NCBI GenBank assembly: GCA_000620545.1
Contig: KK211150.1
Span: forward strand, 353,423-417,422
DNA: 64,000 nucleotides
Reading direction: 5' to 3'
DNA from: Intrasporangiaceae bacterium URHB0013
GTDB lineage: Bacteria > Actinomycetota > Actinomycetes > Actinomycetales > Dermatophilaceae
Shown: positions 28,351 to 37,953 of the stretch, piece by piece
Position numbering within the stretch: position 1 is the first letter of the stretch
Layout of the letters: the number at the start of each line of letters is the position of its first letter
Notes under the pieces: generated by a model
Databases searched by the model: none
Told to the model about the DNA's origin: nothing
The model's input: only the letters and a program-made list of their open reading frames with translations
Program-made: the position numbers and the translations under genes

Positions 28351-29172
28351 ATGGACCTGACGCACTCGTTCACCGTGCCGACGGCGGTCGATGACGCGTG
28401 GGACCTGTTCATGGACCTCGAGCGCGTCGGCAGCTGCTTCCCCGGCGCGACGGTGACCGAGGTGACCGACGACGGCTTCTCGGGCACGGTCAAGGTCAAG
28501 CTGGGACCGATTGCGCTCGTCTACTCCGGGTCCGGCTCGTTCGTCGCCCGTGATGACATGGCACACCATGCCGTCATCGAGGCCAAGGGCAAGGACAAGC
28601 GCGGCAACGGCACGGCGGGGGCCAAGGTCACCATCACGCTGCATCCCGACGGTGAGGGCACCCGCGCCGACGTCGTCACCGACCTCGCGGTCACCGGCAA
28701 GCCGGCGCAGTTCGGCCGCGGCGTCATGCAGGACGTGTCCGACAAGCTGCTCCAGGCGTTCGTCGCCTGCATCGAGAAGCAGCTGGGCAGCCAGCCAGCG
28801 GAGTCAGCCGAGTCAACCGCGTCGGCTGCATCGGAGACGGGCGCGGCGGAGACGGGCGCCGAAGGGCCCGGTGCGAGCGGCGGGTCGGAGACCGGGACCG
28901 ACTCGCTCGCCGCCGACACGGGGTCCGCGGCGAGCGACGGATCACCGGTACCGGCCGCTGTGGCGGCCGGGACGGTCGGGGTGACCCCTGCGGTGATGCC
29001 CAAGACCGTGCCGCCCTCGCGCCGCGTCGGTGCCGACATCGAGCAGGACGCAGCGCTCGACCTCGGCTCGACCGTCCTGCCGGTGCTGATGCGGCGGTAT
29101 GCCGGCTACGCAGCGGCAGCCGCCATCGGCGTCGTCATCGGCTGGGTCATCGGCCGCGGCGGACGCGCCTGA
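28351..29172 (+). CDS. CoxG-like SRPBCC protein with C-terminal membrane anchor
   Basis: 273 residues. The N-terminal 150 residues are a START/SRPBCC domain of the CoxG type: MDLTHSFTVPTAVDDAWDLF, CFPGATVTEVTDDGFSGTVK and QFGRGVMQDVSDKLLQ. A long Ser/Glu/Gly/Thr linker follows. The C-terminus has one membrane helix (YAAAAAIGVVIGWVIGRG). CoxG is thought to help anchor the hydroxylase at the membrane. It closes the operon. Confidence 0.88.
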   Translation: MDLTHSFTVPTAVDDAWDLFMDLERVGSCFPGATVTEVTDDGFSGTVKVKLGPIALVYSGSGSFVARDDMAHHAVIEAKGKDKRGNGTAGAKVTITLHPDGEGTRADVVTDLAVTGKPAQFGRGVMQDVSDKLLQAFVACIEKQLGSQPAESAESTASAASETGAAETGAEGPGASGGSETGTDSLAADTGSAASDGSPVPAAVAAGTVGVTPAVMPKTVPPSRRVGADIEQDAALDLGSTVLPVLMRRYAGYAAAAAIGVVIGWVIGRGGRA

Positions 29173-29185
29173 CCCCGCTCTGCAG

Positions 29186-29215
29186 CAGGCCCGGTCGCGT
29201 TCGCGCCCGGGCCTG
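29186..29215. terminator. GC-rich hairpin after coxG-like gene
   Basis: CAGGCCCGG (29186-29194) and CCGGGCCTG (29207-29215) form a perfect 9-bp stem with a 12-base loop, 14 bases past the stop codon. There is no T-run. Confidence 0.45.
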
Positions 29216-29305
29216 AGGCACGCCCAAGGGGGCGTCCGGGGAAGAGGCGGGCCGGGCGGTGGCGTTTGACCTCACGTCACCTCGTCCCCGAACTGCAGGA
29301 GAGTC

Positions 29306-29959
29306 ATGTCACGCGTCATCATCGTCGGCGGCCACGGCAAGGTCGCCCTGCTCGCCGCCCCGCTGCTCGTCTCCGACGGTCACGAGGTCACCTCCGTCGT
29401 TCGCAACCCGGAGCACGTGGCCGACGTCGAGGCGACGGGTGCGACTGCGGCCGTGCTCGACGTCGAGCACGCGTCGACGGAGGAGATCGCCGAGCTGGTG
29501 CGCGGGAGGGACGTCGTCGTGTGGTCGGCCGGAGCCGGCGGCGGCAACCCGCAGCGGACGTATGCCGTCGACCGCGACGCCGCGATCCGCTCGATGGACG
29601 CCGCCGCGCAGGCAGGCGTCGGGCGCTACGTCATGGTGTCGTACTTCGGCGCCGGACCCGACCACGGCGTCCCCGAGGACAGCTCCTTCCACGCATACGC
29701 GGACGCCAAGACCGCGGCCGACGAGCACCTCCAGGGCACGGACCTCGCGTGGACCATCCTGCGCCCGAGCGGACTGACGCTCGACGCCGCGACCGGCCAC
29801 ATCGAGACGGGCGACGGCGTCGTCGCCGGGCGGGTGTCGCGCGACAACGTCGCCCACGTCATCAGGTCCGTCGTCGCCCACCCGGAGCAGGCGGCCGGCC
29901 GCATCATCGCCTTCAACGACGGGCGCCTCCCGATCGACGACGTCGTCACCAACGCCTGA
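29306..29959 (+). CDS. NAD(P)H-binding SDR-family protein
   Basis: 217 residues; GCAGGAGAGTC precedes ATG 29306. The Rossmann motif VIIVGGHGKVALLAAPLL gives the atypical-SDR GxxGxxA-like loop. A conserved YADAKTAADEHLQGTDLAWTI-type segment and RPSGLTLD follow, as in NAD(P)H-binding NmrA/SDR5-type proteins. Probably an NAD(P)-dependent epimerase/reductase-like or sensor protein; substrate unknown. Confidence 0.88.
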   Translation: MSRVIIVGGHGKVALLAAPLLVSDGHEVTSVVRNPEHVADVEATGATAAVLDVEHASTEEIAELVRGRDVVVWSAGAGGGNPQRTYAVDRDAAIRSMDAAAQAGVGRYVMVSYFGAGPDHGVPEDSSFHAYADAKTAADEHLQGTDLAWTILRPSGLTLDAATGHIETGDGVVAGRVSRDNVAHVIRSVVAHPEQAAGRIIAFNDGRLPIDDVVTNA

Positions 29960-29980
29960 CCCACGCGCCCGGTCCCGGGC

Positions 29981-30937
29981 TCACTCGGGCCCGGGCCGGC
30001 CGACGTGCTCGGCGATGACGAGGTCCTGCCAGGCCATGCCGACGCTCTTGAAGACGTTGGGCCGGTCCGTCGCCCGCACGACCCGGCCGAGCACGAGGTC
30101 CTGGAGCGTGTGCACGTCGGCCCAGTCGAGGGCGCCCTGGGCGGCGGCGAGGATGACGTCGCCGGCCTCCCGGCGAGCGGCCCCGATCTCCTCGACGACG
30201 ACGAGCGAGCGTCCGAGCAGGCCCGACCCGAGCTCGCGCCGGTGTGGCTCGTGCGACCCGATGGCGACGACGCACGCACCGTCGGCGACCCAGTCGTCGC
30301 CGAGCACGGGCGTGGCCGCGGACGTCGCGGTCACGACGACCTGCGCAGCCCGGACCGCCTCCTCGACCTGCGGGTCCTCGATCGTCAGTCCGCGGGCCGT
30401 GAGCCCGTGGGTCGTCGCGAGCCCCGAGATCCGGTGGGCGGCCCCGCGGGCCGCGTCGCCGCGGCGTCCGACGACCGTCACCGACGAGGTGTGACGGATC
30501 GCGAGCAGCGCCTCGGCGTGACCGAGCGCCTGCGGCCCGCTGCCGAAGATCACGGCGGACTCGACCTCGGCCGGGGCGAGGACGTCCATCGCGACGGCGG
30601 ACACCGCAGGGGTGCGCAGGGAGGTCACCGCCGTGCCGTCGACGAGCACCGAGGGAGTCAGCGTGTCGGCGTCCATGAGCACGTAGACGGCCTGGATGCG
30701 GTCGAGCCCGCGGGCCGGGTTCCCCGGTGCGACGGACAGCACCTTGACGCCCGCCGAGCGGCGGGTCGCCGACGGCATGACGAGGAGCTGGCCGTCGCCG
30801 ACACCAGCGGCCAGGCGAGCGGGGTCCGCCGTCGGGTCGAAACCGTCCGCGAGCTCGTGGCGGATGAGTCGTCGGGCGCGGTCCGGCGAGAGGGTCCGGC
30901 GCACCGTGGCGGCGTCGACCCAGCGAGGCTGCTGCAC
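29981..30937 (-). CDS. Ornithine cyclodeaminase/mu-crystallin family protein
   Basis: 318 residues from GTG 30937, which has GAGGG 5 bases upstream. ATG 31027 would add a low-complexity Pro/Ser tail. Family features: VKVLSVAPGNPARGL (substrate Lys region), RTPAVSAVAMDVLA, the Rossmann motif VIFGSGPQALGHAEAL, VVGRRGDAAR, and DDWVADGACVVAIGSHEPHRREL. Members deaminate ornithine, reduce ketimines or oxidise N-substituted amino acids; the sequence does not decide which. It is convergent with the SDR gene, 21 bases apart. Confidence 0.85.
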   Translation of the reverse strand: MQQPRWVDAATVRRTLSPDRARRLIRHELADGFDPTADPARLAAGVGDGQLLVMPSATRRSAGVKVLSVAPGNPARGLDRIQAVYVLMDADTLTPSVLVDGTAVTSLRTPAVSAVAMDVLAPAEVESAVIFGSGPQALGHAEALLAIRHTSSVTVVGRRGDAARGAAHRISGLATTHGLTARGLTIEDPQVEEAVRAAQVVVTATSAATPVLGDDWVADGACVVAIGSHEPHRRELGSGLLGRSLVVVEEIGAARREAGDVILAAAQGALDWADVHTLQDLVLGRVVRATDRPNVFKSVGMAWQDLVIAEHVGRPGPE

Positions 30938-31207
30938 CTCAGCCCTCGCCGGCGCTCGACCGGGCGCGCTCGACCCGCTCGGGGTCGGAGCCCCGGGCGA
31001 CGGACGGCGGGAGCGGGACGTGGACATCGGCACTGACCTGGGGCACTCCCCGACTGTAGGTGTCGGCACTGCGGGTCGCCCGCCCGCCCCGGGCGTCCGA
31101 CCCTCTCCCACGCATGTGCGTGCGGTAGCCCTCGCGACGTACGCTCGGACGGTTCGCCCACCACCCCCGGGCGGCAGCCGTCAACGACGACACGAAGTCA
31201 GGACATC

Positions 31208-32581
31208 ATGGCGCTCAGCGTTTTCGACCTCTTCTCGATCGGGATCGGGCCCTCGAGCTCGCACACCGTCGGACCGATGCGTGCCGCGGTGCTCTTCGCG
31301 GAACGCCTGCGCGACGAGGGCCACCTCGGCCAGGTCGCGCGGGTGCGCTCGGAGCTCTTCGGGTCCCTCGGCGCGACCGGCCACGGGCACGGCAGCGACA
31401 AGGCGGTGCTCCTGGGCCTGACCGGTGAGCGTCCCGAGCTGTGCGACCCGCGTGCGGTCGAGGGGCGACTGGCCGAGATCCGGTCGACCCGCCGACTGGC
31501 GATCCTCGGCGAGCACGAGATCGACTTCAACGAGGACGAGGACCTCGTGATGCACCGGCGCAAGACCCTGCCGGTGCACCCGAACGGCATGACCTTCACC
31601 GCACTCGATGCCACGGGAGCGACGGTCGCCGCCCACACGTACTACTCGGTCGGCGGCGGGTTCGTCGTCGGCGAGGACGCCGACGGCTCGACGATGGTCG
31701 TGCAGGACACGACGCCCGTGGCCCACCCCTACCAGACCGGCGACCAGCTGCTCGCCCACTGCCGGGAGACGGGCAAGTCCATCGCGCAGATCATGCTCGA
31801 GAACGAGCTGTCCTGGCGCACGGAGGCCGAGGTCCGCGAGGGGCTGCTCCAGATCTGGGAGGTCATGAAGGAGTGCGTCCAGAACGGCATCCGCAACGAG
31901 GGCGTGCTGCCCGGCGGCCTCCGGGTGCGTCGCCGCGCCCCCGAGCTGGCCCGGCGCCTGCGCGTCGAGGGCATGAGCGACGACCCGCTGCGGGGCATGG
32001 ACTGGATCACGCTCTACGCCCTCGCCGTCAACGAGGAGAACGCGTCGGGTGGTCGCGTCGTCACCGCCCCGACCAACGGTGCGGCGGGAATCATCCCGGC
32101 CGTGCTGCACTACTACGCGAACTTCGTGCCCGGGGCCAACCGCGACGGCATCGTCCGCTTCCTGCTGACCGCGGGGGCCATCGGCGTCATCTACCTGGAG
32201 ACCGCCTCGGTGTCGGGTGCGGAGGTCGGCTGCCAGGGCGAGGTCGGGTCGGCCTGCTCGATGGCGGCCGGCGCGATGGCCGCCGTCATGGGGGGCACCC
32301 CCGAGCAGGTCGAGAACGCCGCCGAGATCGGCATGGAGCACAACCTCGGGCTCACGTGCGACCCGGTCGGCGGGCTCGTGCAGATCCCGTGCATCGAACG
32401 CAATGCCATCGCGTCGGTCAAGGCGATCACGGCAGCGCGCACGGCCCTGCGCGGCGACGGCTCGCACGTCGTCTCGCTCGACAAGGTCATCAAGACGATG
32501 CGCGAGACCGGTCGCGACATGAAGGTGAAGTACAAGGAGACCGCACGCGGCGGGCTCGCCGTCAACGTCATCGAGTGCTGA
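31208..32581 (+). CDS. sdaA: L-serine ammonia-lyase
   Basis: 457 residues, normal length for the single-chain iron-sulfur enzyme. It converts L-serine to pyruvate and ammonia. [17 protein letters not shown] at the N-terminus, the Cys-containing [20 protein letters not shown] and [20 protein letters not shown] supply the substrate loop and the [4Fe-4S] ligands. [20 protein letters not shown] is the alpha-domain signature. Cytoplasmic. It is transcribed away from the ornithine cyclodeaminase family gene. Confidence 0.95.
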   Translation: MALSVFDLFSIGIGPSSSHTVGPMRAAVLFAERLRDEGHLGQVARVRSELFGSLGATGHGHGSDKAVLLGLTGERPELCDPRAVEGRLAEIRSTRRLAILGEHEIDFNEDEDLVMHRRKTLPVHPNGMTFTALDATGATVAAHTYYSVGGGFVVGEDADGSTMVVQDTTPVAHPYQTGDQLLAHCRETGKSIAQIMLENELSWRTEAEVREGLLQIWEVMKECVQNGIRNEGVLPGGLRVRRRAPELARRLRVEGMSDDPLRGMDWITLYALAVNEENASGGRVVTAPTNGAAGIIPAVLHYYANFVPGANRDGIVRFLLTAGAIGVIYLETASVSGAEVGCQGEVGSACSMAAGAMAAVMGGTPEQVENAAEIGMEHNLGLTCDPVGGLVQIPCIERNAIASVKAITAARTALRGDGSHVVSLDKVIKTMRETGRDMKVKYKETARGGLAVNVIEC

Positions 32582-32594
32582 CGCCCAGCGAGGC

Positions 32595-33047
32595 TCAGGC
32601 GCCGGGCCCGGGCAGCGGCAGCTCGGGCAGCGGCAGCTCGGGCAGCGGGAGCTCGACCTCGCACTCGTAGTAGCGCATGGCCAGCCGGCCGTGCTCGACG
32701 TCGATGCTGCCCTCACCGACGGCGATGACGTCGTTGAGCCACAGGTGCGACGGCGCCGCCGTCTGGAAGGTGAGCACGTGCACGCCGCGGCCGTCGGTCA
32801 GCGACGACAGCCCGGACAGGGCGAAGAGCACCACACCGTCGGCGACGTCGATGACGCCGCGGGCGTCCGGCGAGGCGTACCCCTCCCGGATCCGCGGGAA
32901 GTTCGACCACGTGACCGTGCCGGCCAGCCGGCCGGTGAACGTGGCCGTGCCCTGGCCGTAGACGCGTCCGTCGCGACCGGGCGAGGGCTCGACCTCGTGG
33001 ATCAGGTCGTAGCTCCATCTCGCGTCGCACAGCGGTTTGAGCTGCAT
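32595..33047 (-). CDS. DUF3237 family protein
   Basis: 150 residues. The beta-rich core (GRVYGQGTATFTGRLAGTV, NFPRIREGYASPDARGVID, PSHLWLNDVIAVGEG) resembles DUF3237 lipocalin-like proteins. The final 16 residues are a repeated ELPLP tail, encoded by a 15-bp DNA repeat. Function unknown. It ends 13 bases from the convergent serine dehydratase gene. Confidence 0.7.
   Translation of the reverse strand: MQLKPLCDARWSYDLIHEVEPSPGRDGRVYGQGTATFTGRLAGTVTWSNFPRIREGYASPDARGVIDVADGVVLFALSGLSSLTDGRGVHVLTFQTAAPSHLWLNDVIAVGEGSIDVEHGRLAMRYYECEVELPLPELPLPELPLPGPGA
32610..32654. repeat. Three 15-bp tandem repeats at gene 3' end
   Basis: GGGCAGCGGCAGCTC at 32610, 32625 and 32640 (last copy with one change), in frame with the DUF3237-like gene, giving the ELPLP repeats. 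Confidence 0.8.
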
Positions 33048-33130
33048 GGCAGCCTCCTCGGGAAGGTCCGGACCCGTCGACGCTACTCCGGCGTCGTCGT
33101 GCCGTGGCTGCGAGCGCCCGACGGACCCTC

Positions 33131-34468
33131 TCAGCGGCGGTAGCCCTCCGCGGTGCTGACCGGATACTGCTGCCCCGCAACGAATCGTGCGTGCATGGCT
33201 GCCGTCGCCCCGTTCTCGCGGATGACCTCGGCGAAGAAACGAGCCGAGTCGCGAACCGTCCGCTCCTGCGTGTCATAGTCGAGGGCGACGAGGCCGAACC
33301 GTGGCCCCTCACCCTCGTTCCACTCCCAGTTGTCGACGAAGCACCAGTGGTAGTAGCGGTCGACCGGAACTCCTTGGCTCCGAACGGCGGCCAGCACCTC
33401 GAGGTGCTCCCAGAGGTAGCGCGACCGGAACGCGTCAGCCGCGTCGCACGTGCCGTTCTCAGTGACCCAGACCGGCAGCCCGTACGTCTCCCACGCCCAC
33501 CGGGCCGTCTCACCCAGCCCCGCGGCATACACCTCCCAGCCGAGGTCGTTGACCGGCACGCCGGGCGGGGTGCCGTCGTCGAAACGCGTCACCGTCGTGC
33601 GCGAGTAGTAGTTGAGTCCGAAGAAGTCGGCATAGCGCCCGGGGCCTCCGTCCTGCGCCGGTAGGCCGGGCGGCCGACGGAGCGGCGGCGTGAACTCCCC
33701 GGTCGTCATCGCCCGCACGATCGCGTCCTGGAAGAGGTGGCGCATGACGCGAGTGAGCGTCCGGTGCCACGGGTTGCGGGGGTTGCCCGGGCGGAACGGC
33801 CGCAGGTGGTGGGCGACGCCGACCAGGGTGTCGGGAGCAGGTCGCAGGGCGTGGATGAGGGCATACGCCCGGAGGTGGGCCGCCGCGAGCACGCTGTAGA
33901 CGCGCATCCCCTCACGCAGGCTCCGGTGGCCCGGCGGGAAGTCACCGAAGACGTGCGCGCCGGTGACGTAGACATTGGGTTCGTTGATCGTCACCCACTC
34001 TGCGACGAGGTCACCGAGGCGCGTCACCACCTCGCTGACGAACCGCTCCCACACCCAGAGCGCCCCCGGCGCCAGCCACCCGCCGTCGCGCTCGAACCAG
34101 AGCGGGTGGCTGAAGTGGTGCAGCGTCACGAGCGGGCGGATCCCCTTGTCGCGCAGGAGCTCCAGCTCCTGGCGGTAGCGTGCGAACACGGCCTCGTCCC
34201 AGCTGCCGGGGCGTGGCTCGAGACGCGCCCACTCGACGCTCATCCGGTGCACCTGCACGCCGAGCGAGGCCATCAGCTCAGTGTCCTCGCGCCAGCGCCG
34301 CCAGTGGTCGGTCGCGCGCGCCGGCGTGGAGCCGTCCGAGATCCTGCCCGGCCGGGCGGCCCAGTCGCTCCAGTTGCTGGCGACGTCGCCGCCCTCGACC
34401 TGGGTCGCGGCCGTGGCGACCCCGAGGAGCATCCCCTCGAGCCGGAAGCCGTCCGTCGCCTGCGCCAT
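33131..34468 (-). CDS. Glycoside hydrolase family 1 beta-glucosidase
   Basis: 445 residues from ATG 34468; a TTG three codons upstream is less likely. The (beta/alpha)8 signatures are intact: LLGVATAATQVEGG at the N-terminus, the acid/base Glu in WVTINEPNVYV and the nucleophile Glu in PVWVTENGTCD, plus FGLNYYSR and HWCFVDNWEWNEG…RFGL. No signal peptide, so it is cytoplasmic and acts on imported beta-glucosides or similar. The aglycone cannot be read. Confidence 0.93.
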   Translation of the reverse strand: MAQATDGFRLEGMLLGVATAATQVEGGDVASNWSDWAARPGRISDGSTPARATDHWRRWREDTELMASLGVQVHRMSVEWARLEPRPGSWDEAVFARYRQELELLRDKGIRPLVTLHHFSHPLWFERDGGWLAPGALWVWERFVSEVVTRLGDLVAEWVTINEPNVYVTGAHVFGDFPPGHRSLREGMRVYSVLAAAHLRAYALIHALRPAPDTLVGVAHHLRPFRPGNPRNPWHRTLTRVMRHLFQDAIVRAMTTGEFTPPLRRPPGLPAQDGGPGRYADFFGLNYYSRTTVTRFDDGTPPGVPVNDLGWEVYAAGLGETARWAWETYGLPVWVTENGTCDAADAFRSRYLWEHLEVLAAVRSQGVPVDRYYHWCFVDNWEWNEGEGPRFGLVALDYDTQERTVRDSARFFAEVIRENGATAAMHARFVAGQQYPVSTAEGYRR

Positions 34469-34482
34469 GGCCGTCAAACGTA
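34469..34482 (-). promoter_or_regulatory. -10 box for leaderless GH1 start
   Basis: On the minus strand TACGTT (34482-34477) lies 8 bases before ATG 34468. No ribosome-binding site is present. Confidence 0.35.
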
Positions 34483-34529
34483 CCGGCGGCGGGCGGCGGG
34501 CGTGGCCTCACCGACGAGACGGGATGCGA

Positions 34530-34542
34530 CAGACTGGCGCCC
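34530..34542 (+). promoter_or_regulatory. -10 box for leaderless moeA start
   Basis: CAGACT at 34530-34535, 7 bases before GTG 34543. Confidence 0.4.
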
Positions 34543-35736
34543 GTGGGTCACGTGTCGGTCGCAGATCACCGAGCCGCCGTCGAGCGGCTCCTCGGCGACG
34601 GGTCCGTCGAACGGGTCGCGCTGGACCGGCACGCCGCCGGTCGCCGCCTGGCCGCCGACCTCGTCGCCGCCGACGACCTGCCGCGCTTCGACGCCTCCGC
34701 CATGGACGGGTATGCCGTATGCCCGGGTCCGGCGGACCAGCGCACCTACCCCGTGGTCGGCGACGTGCCTGCGGGCTCGGCGCCCGGCTTCGCGCTCGCT
34801 GCCGGCGAGGCGGCCCGGGTCATGACCGGCGCGCGTGTGCCCGAGGGCACGGTCGCGGTCGTCGCGGTCGAGCACACCGACGCGAGCCCGACCGGCCCGG
34901 CACCACCGAGCGTCACCGTCGACCTCGACCCGGTCCCGGGCCAGCACGTGCGGCGTCGGGCGGAGGACGTCAGCGCGGGGGCCGTCATCGCCACGGGCGG
35001 GTCCGCGGTCACCCCGGCGCTCATCGCGCTCGGTCGCTCGGCCGGCTGCACGACGGTCGAGGTGCACGTGCCGACACGCCTGGCCGTGATCGCCACCGGT
35101 GCCGAGCTCGCGCCGCCCGAGGCAGACCCGGGCGCCGGTGGCATCCACGAGTCCAACTCCGACATGGTCGCCGCCCTCGCCCAGGCCGCGGGCTGCGACG
35201 TGCGCCGGGTCGAGGTCTGCTCCGACGAGCCGGACGACCTGCGGACCCTGCTCGACGTGCTCGACGCGGACCCGGACGTCGACCTCGTCGTCACGACCGG
35301 TGGGGTGAGCGCCGGCGCCTACGAGGTCGTCCGCCAGGTGTGCTCGCCGCTGCCGACCTTCGACTTCGTCCACCTCGCGATGCAGCCCGGCGGCCCGCAG
35401 GGTCTCGGCCGCTACGGCTCCACGCCGGTCGTGTGCCTGTCCGGGACGCCGGTCGGCGCCTTCGTGGCCTTCCACGTGCTCGTGCGCCCGGCCCTCGACC
35501 GGCGGCACGGGGTGCCCGCGACGCCCCCCGGCCTCGCGGCATACCGCGGCGGGACCCGGCGCACCCGCACGGGACGGGTCCAGTTCGTCACGAGCGTGCT
35601 CCACGAGGACGGCACGGTCACCGCGCCTGATGCCCGTCACCTGACGGCGCTCTCGGCCGCGAACTGCCTGGTCGAGGTGCCCGAGGGGGTGGACCAGCTC
35701 ATCGACGGCGACCTCGTCGTCGTCCACCGCGTGTGA
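34543..35736 (+). CDS. moeA: Molybdopterin molybdotransferase MoeA
   Basis: 397 residues from GTG 34543. Inserts molybdate into adenylylated molybdopterin. The family motifs are present: LPRFDASAMDGYAV, RVMTGARVPEGTVAVVAVEH, RRRAEDVSAGAVI, GGIHESNSDMVAALA, VDLVVTTGGVSAGAYEVVRQ and CLSGTPVGAFVAFHVLVRP. Length fits single-domain MoeA. Together with MobA, FdhD and the MocA-like gene it serves the molybdoenzymes of this window. Confidence 0.93.
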   Translation: MGHVSVADHRAAVERLLGDGSVERVALDRHAAGRRLAADLVAADDLPRFDASAMDGYAVCPGPADQRTYPVVGDVPAGSAPGFALAAGEAARVMTGARVPEGTVAVVAVEHTDASPTGPAPPSVTVDLDPVPGQHVRRRAEDVSAGAVIATGGSAVTPALIALGRSAGCTTVEVHVPTRLAVIATGAELAPPEADPGAGGIHESNSDMVAALAQAAGCDVRRVEVCSDEPDDLRTLLDVLDADPDVDLVVTTGGVSAGAYEVVRQVCSPLPTFDFVHLAMQPGGPQGLGRYGSTPVVCLSGTPVGAFVAFHVLVRPALDRRHGVPATPPGLAAYRGGTRRTRTGRVQFVTSVLHEDGTVTAPDARHLTALSAANCLVEVPEGVDQLIDGDLVVVHRV

Positions 35737-35759
35737 ACCGGACACCTCCGCACCGCCCC

Positions 35760-35772
35760 TAGGCTGGAGGGT
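35760..35772 (+). promoter_or_regulatory. -10 box for leaderless ABC-F start
   Basis: TAGGCT at 35760-35765, 7 bases before GTG 35773. The spacer GGAGGGT could also act as a Shine-Dalgarno sequence. Confidence 0.4.
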
Positions 35773-37410
35773 GTGAGCGCGACCCTCGTGGCCAAGGACC
35801 TCGCCGGGGGGCACGCCCACCGGACCCTCTTCGAACACCTCGACCTGACGGTCGCCCCGGGTGACGTCGTCGGGGTCGTCGGCGCCAACGGCGCGGGCAA
35901 GTCGACGCTGCTGCGCCTCCTTGCGGGCGAGGACCTACCCCTCGAGGGCACGGTGACGACGGCGCCCTCCGACGCGTTCATCGGGTGGCTGCCGCAAGAG
36001 CATGAACGCGTGCCCGGCGAGTCGGTGGCCGACCACATCGGTCGCCGGACGGGGGCCACCGGTGCCACGGTGGCGATGGAGGAGGCTGCCGCGGCGCTGG
36101 GCGGCGACGACCCGAAGGCGGACGAGGCGTATGCCGTGGCGCTCGAGCACTGGCTCGTGAGCGGAGCCCCCGACCTCGACGAGCGGATCCCGCCGATGCT
36201 GGCCGAGCTCGGCCTCGATGTCGGTGCCGACGCCCTCATGACGTCGCTCTCCGGTGGGCAGGCGGCACGCGCCGCGCTCGCAGCGCTGCTGCTCAGCCGC
36301 TTCGACCTCGTGCTCCTCGACGAGCCGACCAACGACCTCGACCTCGCCGGACTCGACCGGCTGGAGGCCTTCGTGCACGGCCAGCGCGGCGGGGTCGTGC
36401 TCGTCTCCCACGACCGCGAGTTCCTCGCCCGCTGCGTCACCCGCATCGTCGAGCTCGACCTGGCCCAGAACTCCGTCGCGGTCCACGACGGGGGCTACGA
36501 GTCCTACCTCGAGGAACGCGAGATCGCCCGCCGGCACGCGAGAGAGGCTTACGAGGCGTATGCCGGGACCCGGTCCGACCTCGAGGCCCGGGCGCGCACC
36601 CAGCGGGAGTGGTCGTCCAAGGGCGTGCGCAACGCGATGCGGAAGAGCCCGGACAACGACAAGATCCGGCGGTCGGCCCAGCAGGACTCGGCCGAGAAGC
36701 AGGCGCGCAAGGTGCGCCAGATGGAGTCGCGGATCGCGCGGCTCGACGAGGTCGCCGAGCCGCGCAAGGAGTGGGTGCTCCAGTTCAGCATCGCCGCCGC
36801 ACCGCGGTCGAGCTCCGTCGTCGCGACGCTCAACGAGGCCGTCGTCCATCGCGGGGACTGGGTCTTCGGGCCGGCGTCGCTGCAGGTGGAGGCCCGTCGC
36901 CGTATCGGCATCACGGGGCCCAACGGCGCAGGCAAGACGACCCTGCTCTCGCTCCTGCTCGGTCGGCTCGCCCCCGACGAGGGAAGCGCCTCGCTCGGCG
37001 CGAGCGTGGCCGTCGGCGAGATCGACCAGTCGCGGACGGGGCTGCGCGACGACCTGTCGCTGGCTGATGCCTTCGGCGAGGCCGTGCCCGAGCTCGACCC
37101 GGCCGACCGCCGCACGCTGCTCGCGAAGTTCGGGCTCAAGGCCGACCAGGTCTCGAGCGCCGTCGGGCGGCTGTCGCCGGGTGAGCGCACCCGCGCGGCG
37201 ATGGCGCTGCTGCAGGCCCGTGGGGTCAACCTCCTCGTCCTCGACGAGCCGACGAACCACCTCGACCTGCCCGCCATCGAGCAGCTCGAGGAGGCGCTCG
37301 ACTCCTACGACGGGGCGCTCCTGTTGGTCTCGCACGACCGGCGGCTGCTCGAGAACGTCCGGCTCGACGAGCGCTGGCACGTCGAGGACGGCACCGTCAC
37401 CCGCTCCTGA
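35773..37410 (+). CDS. ABC-F family ATP-binding protein
   Basis: 545 residues with two ABC domains and no membrane part. Walker A: GANGAGKSTLLRLLAG and GPNGAGKTTLLSLLLG. Signatures: SLSGGQAARAALAALLLS and RLSPGERTRAAMALLQ. Walker B: LVLLDEPTNDLD and LLVLDEPTNHLD. A charged linker between them (KVRQMESRIARLDEVAEP) is the P-site-tRNA-interacting region of ABC-F proteins. It acts on ribosomes. Whether it protects against antibiotics or is a housekeeping translation factor cannot be told. Confidence 0.93.
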   Translation: MSATLVAKDLAGGHAHRTLFEHLDLTVAPGDVVGVVGANGAGKSTLLRLLAGEDLPLEGTVTTAPSDAFIGWLPQEHERVPGESVADHIGRRTGATGATVAMEEAAAALGGDDPKADEAYAVALEHWLVSGAPDLDERIPPMLAELGLDVGADALMTSLSGGQAARAALAALLLSRFDLVLLDEPTNDLDLAGLDRLEAFVHGQRGGVVLVSHDREFLARCVTRIVELDLAQNSVAVHDGGYESYLEEREIARRHAREAYEAYAGTRSDLEARARTQREWSSKGVRNAMRKSPDNDKIRRSAQQDSAEKQARKVRQMESRIARLDEVAEPRKEWVLQFSIAAAPRSSSVVATLNEAVVHRGDWVFGPASLQVEARRRIGITGPNGAGKTTLLSLLLGRLAPDEGSASLGASVAVGEIDQSRTGLRDDLSLADAFGEAVPELDPADRRTLLAKFGLKADQVSSAVGRLSPGERTRAAMALLQARGVNLLVLDEPTNHLDLPAIEQLEEALDSYDGALLLVSHDRRLLENVRLDERWHVEDGTVTRS

Positions 37411-37497
37411 ACCGGGCACGTGTCGATTTCCGGACCGCTCGTTCGTCATGGGGGTGTGCGGTCACCGGCCGGCGGCCGACAAGCAACGGAGGTCATC

Positions 37498-37848
37498 ATG
37501 AGCCACCCCATCGTCCACGCCGAAATCCGCTCCAGCGACCCGGACGCGACCAGCGCCTTCTTCGGCGGCCTGTTCGGATGGACCTACCCCACCGAGGGCG
37601 CCCTTCCCGGCTACACCTTCGTCGAGACCGGCGTCCCGGGCGCGCTGTACACGGCCATCAGCCCGCTGCAGGGCGACGCCGACGTCGTCACCTTCTTCGT
37701 CGGCGTCGACGACATGTCCGACGCCATCGCGAACGTGACCCGGCTCGGCGGGCGGGTCGTGCAGGACCCGGTCACCGTCCCGGGCGTCTCGTTCGCGCTG
37801 ATCGCCGATCCCCAGGGTCACGTCGTGGGTCTGGCCCAGCAGCTCTGA
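37498..37848 (+). CDS. VOC (glyoxalase/bleomycin resistance) family protein
   Basis: 116 residues; GGAGG precedes ATG 37498. One vicinal-oxygen-chelate module pair: HAEIRSSDPDATSAFFGGLFGWTY, then VGVDDMSDAIANVTRLGGRVVQDP and FALIADPQGHVVGLAQ. Metal-binding residues are at His and Glu/Gln positions typical of the fold. Substrate unknown. Confidence 0.9.
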   Translation: MSHPIVHAEIRSSDPDATSAFFGGLFGWTYPTEGALPGYTFVETGVPGALYTAISPLQGDADVVTFFVGVDDMSDAIANVTRLGGRVVQDPVTVPGVSFALIADPQGHVVGLAQQL

Positions 37849-37855
37849 CCCGCAG

Positions 37856-37918
37856 CACACCGTGCAGGACACGACACACCCGGCTCCGATCCCGGTGTGT
37901 CGTCTCCTGCGCGGTGTG
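37856..37918. terminator. Long hairpin between convergent genes
   Basis: Arms 37856-37880 and 37894-37918 pair over 25 positions with one mismatch and one G-T pair, around a 13-base loop. It lies between two genes that point towards each other and could stop transcription from both sides. Confidence 0.6.
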
Positions 37919-37953
37919 TTGCCCCCGGGGGCCGCGGGGTCGGGCTCGGTGTG

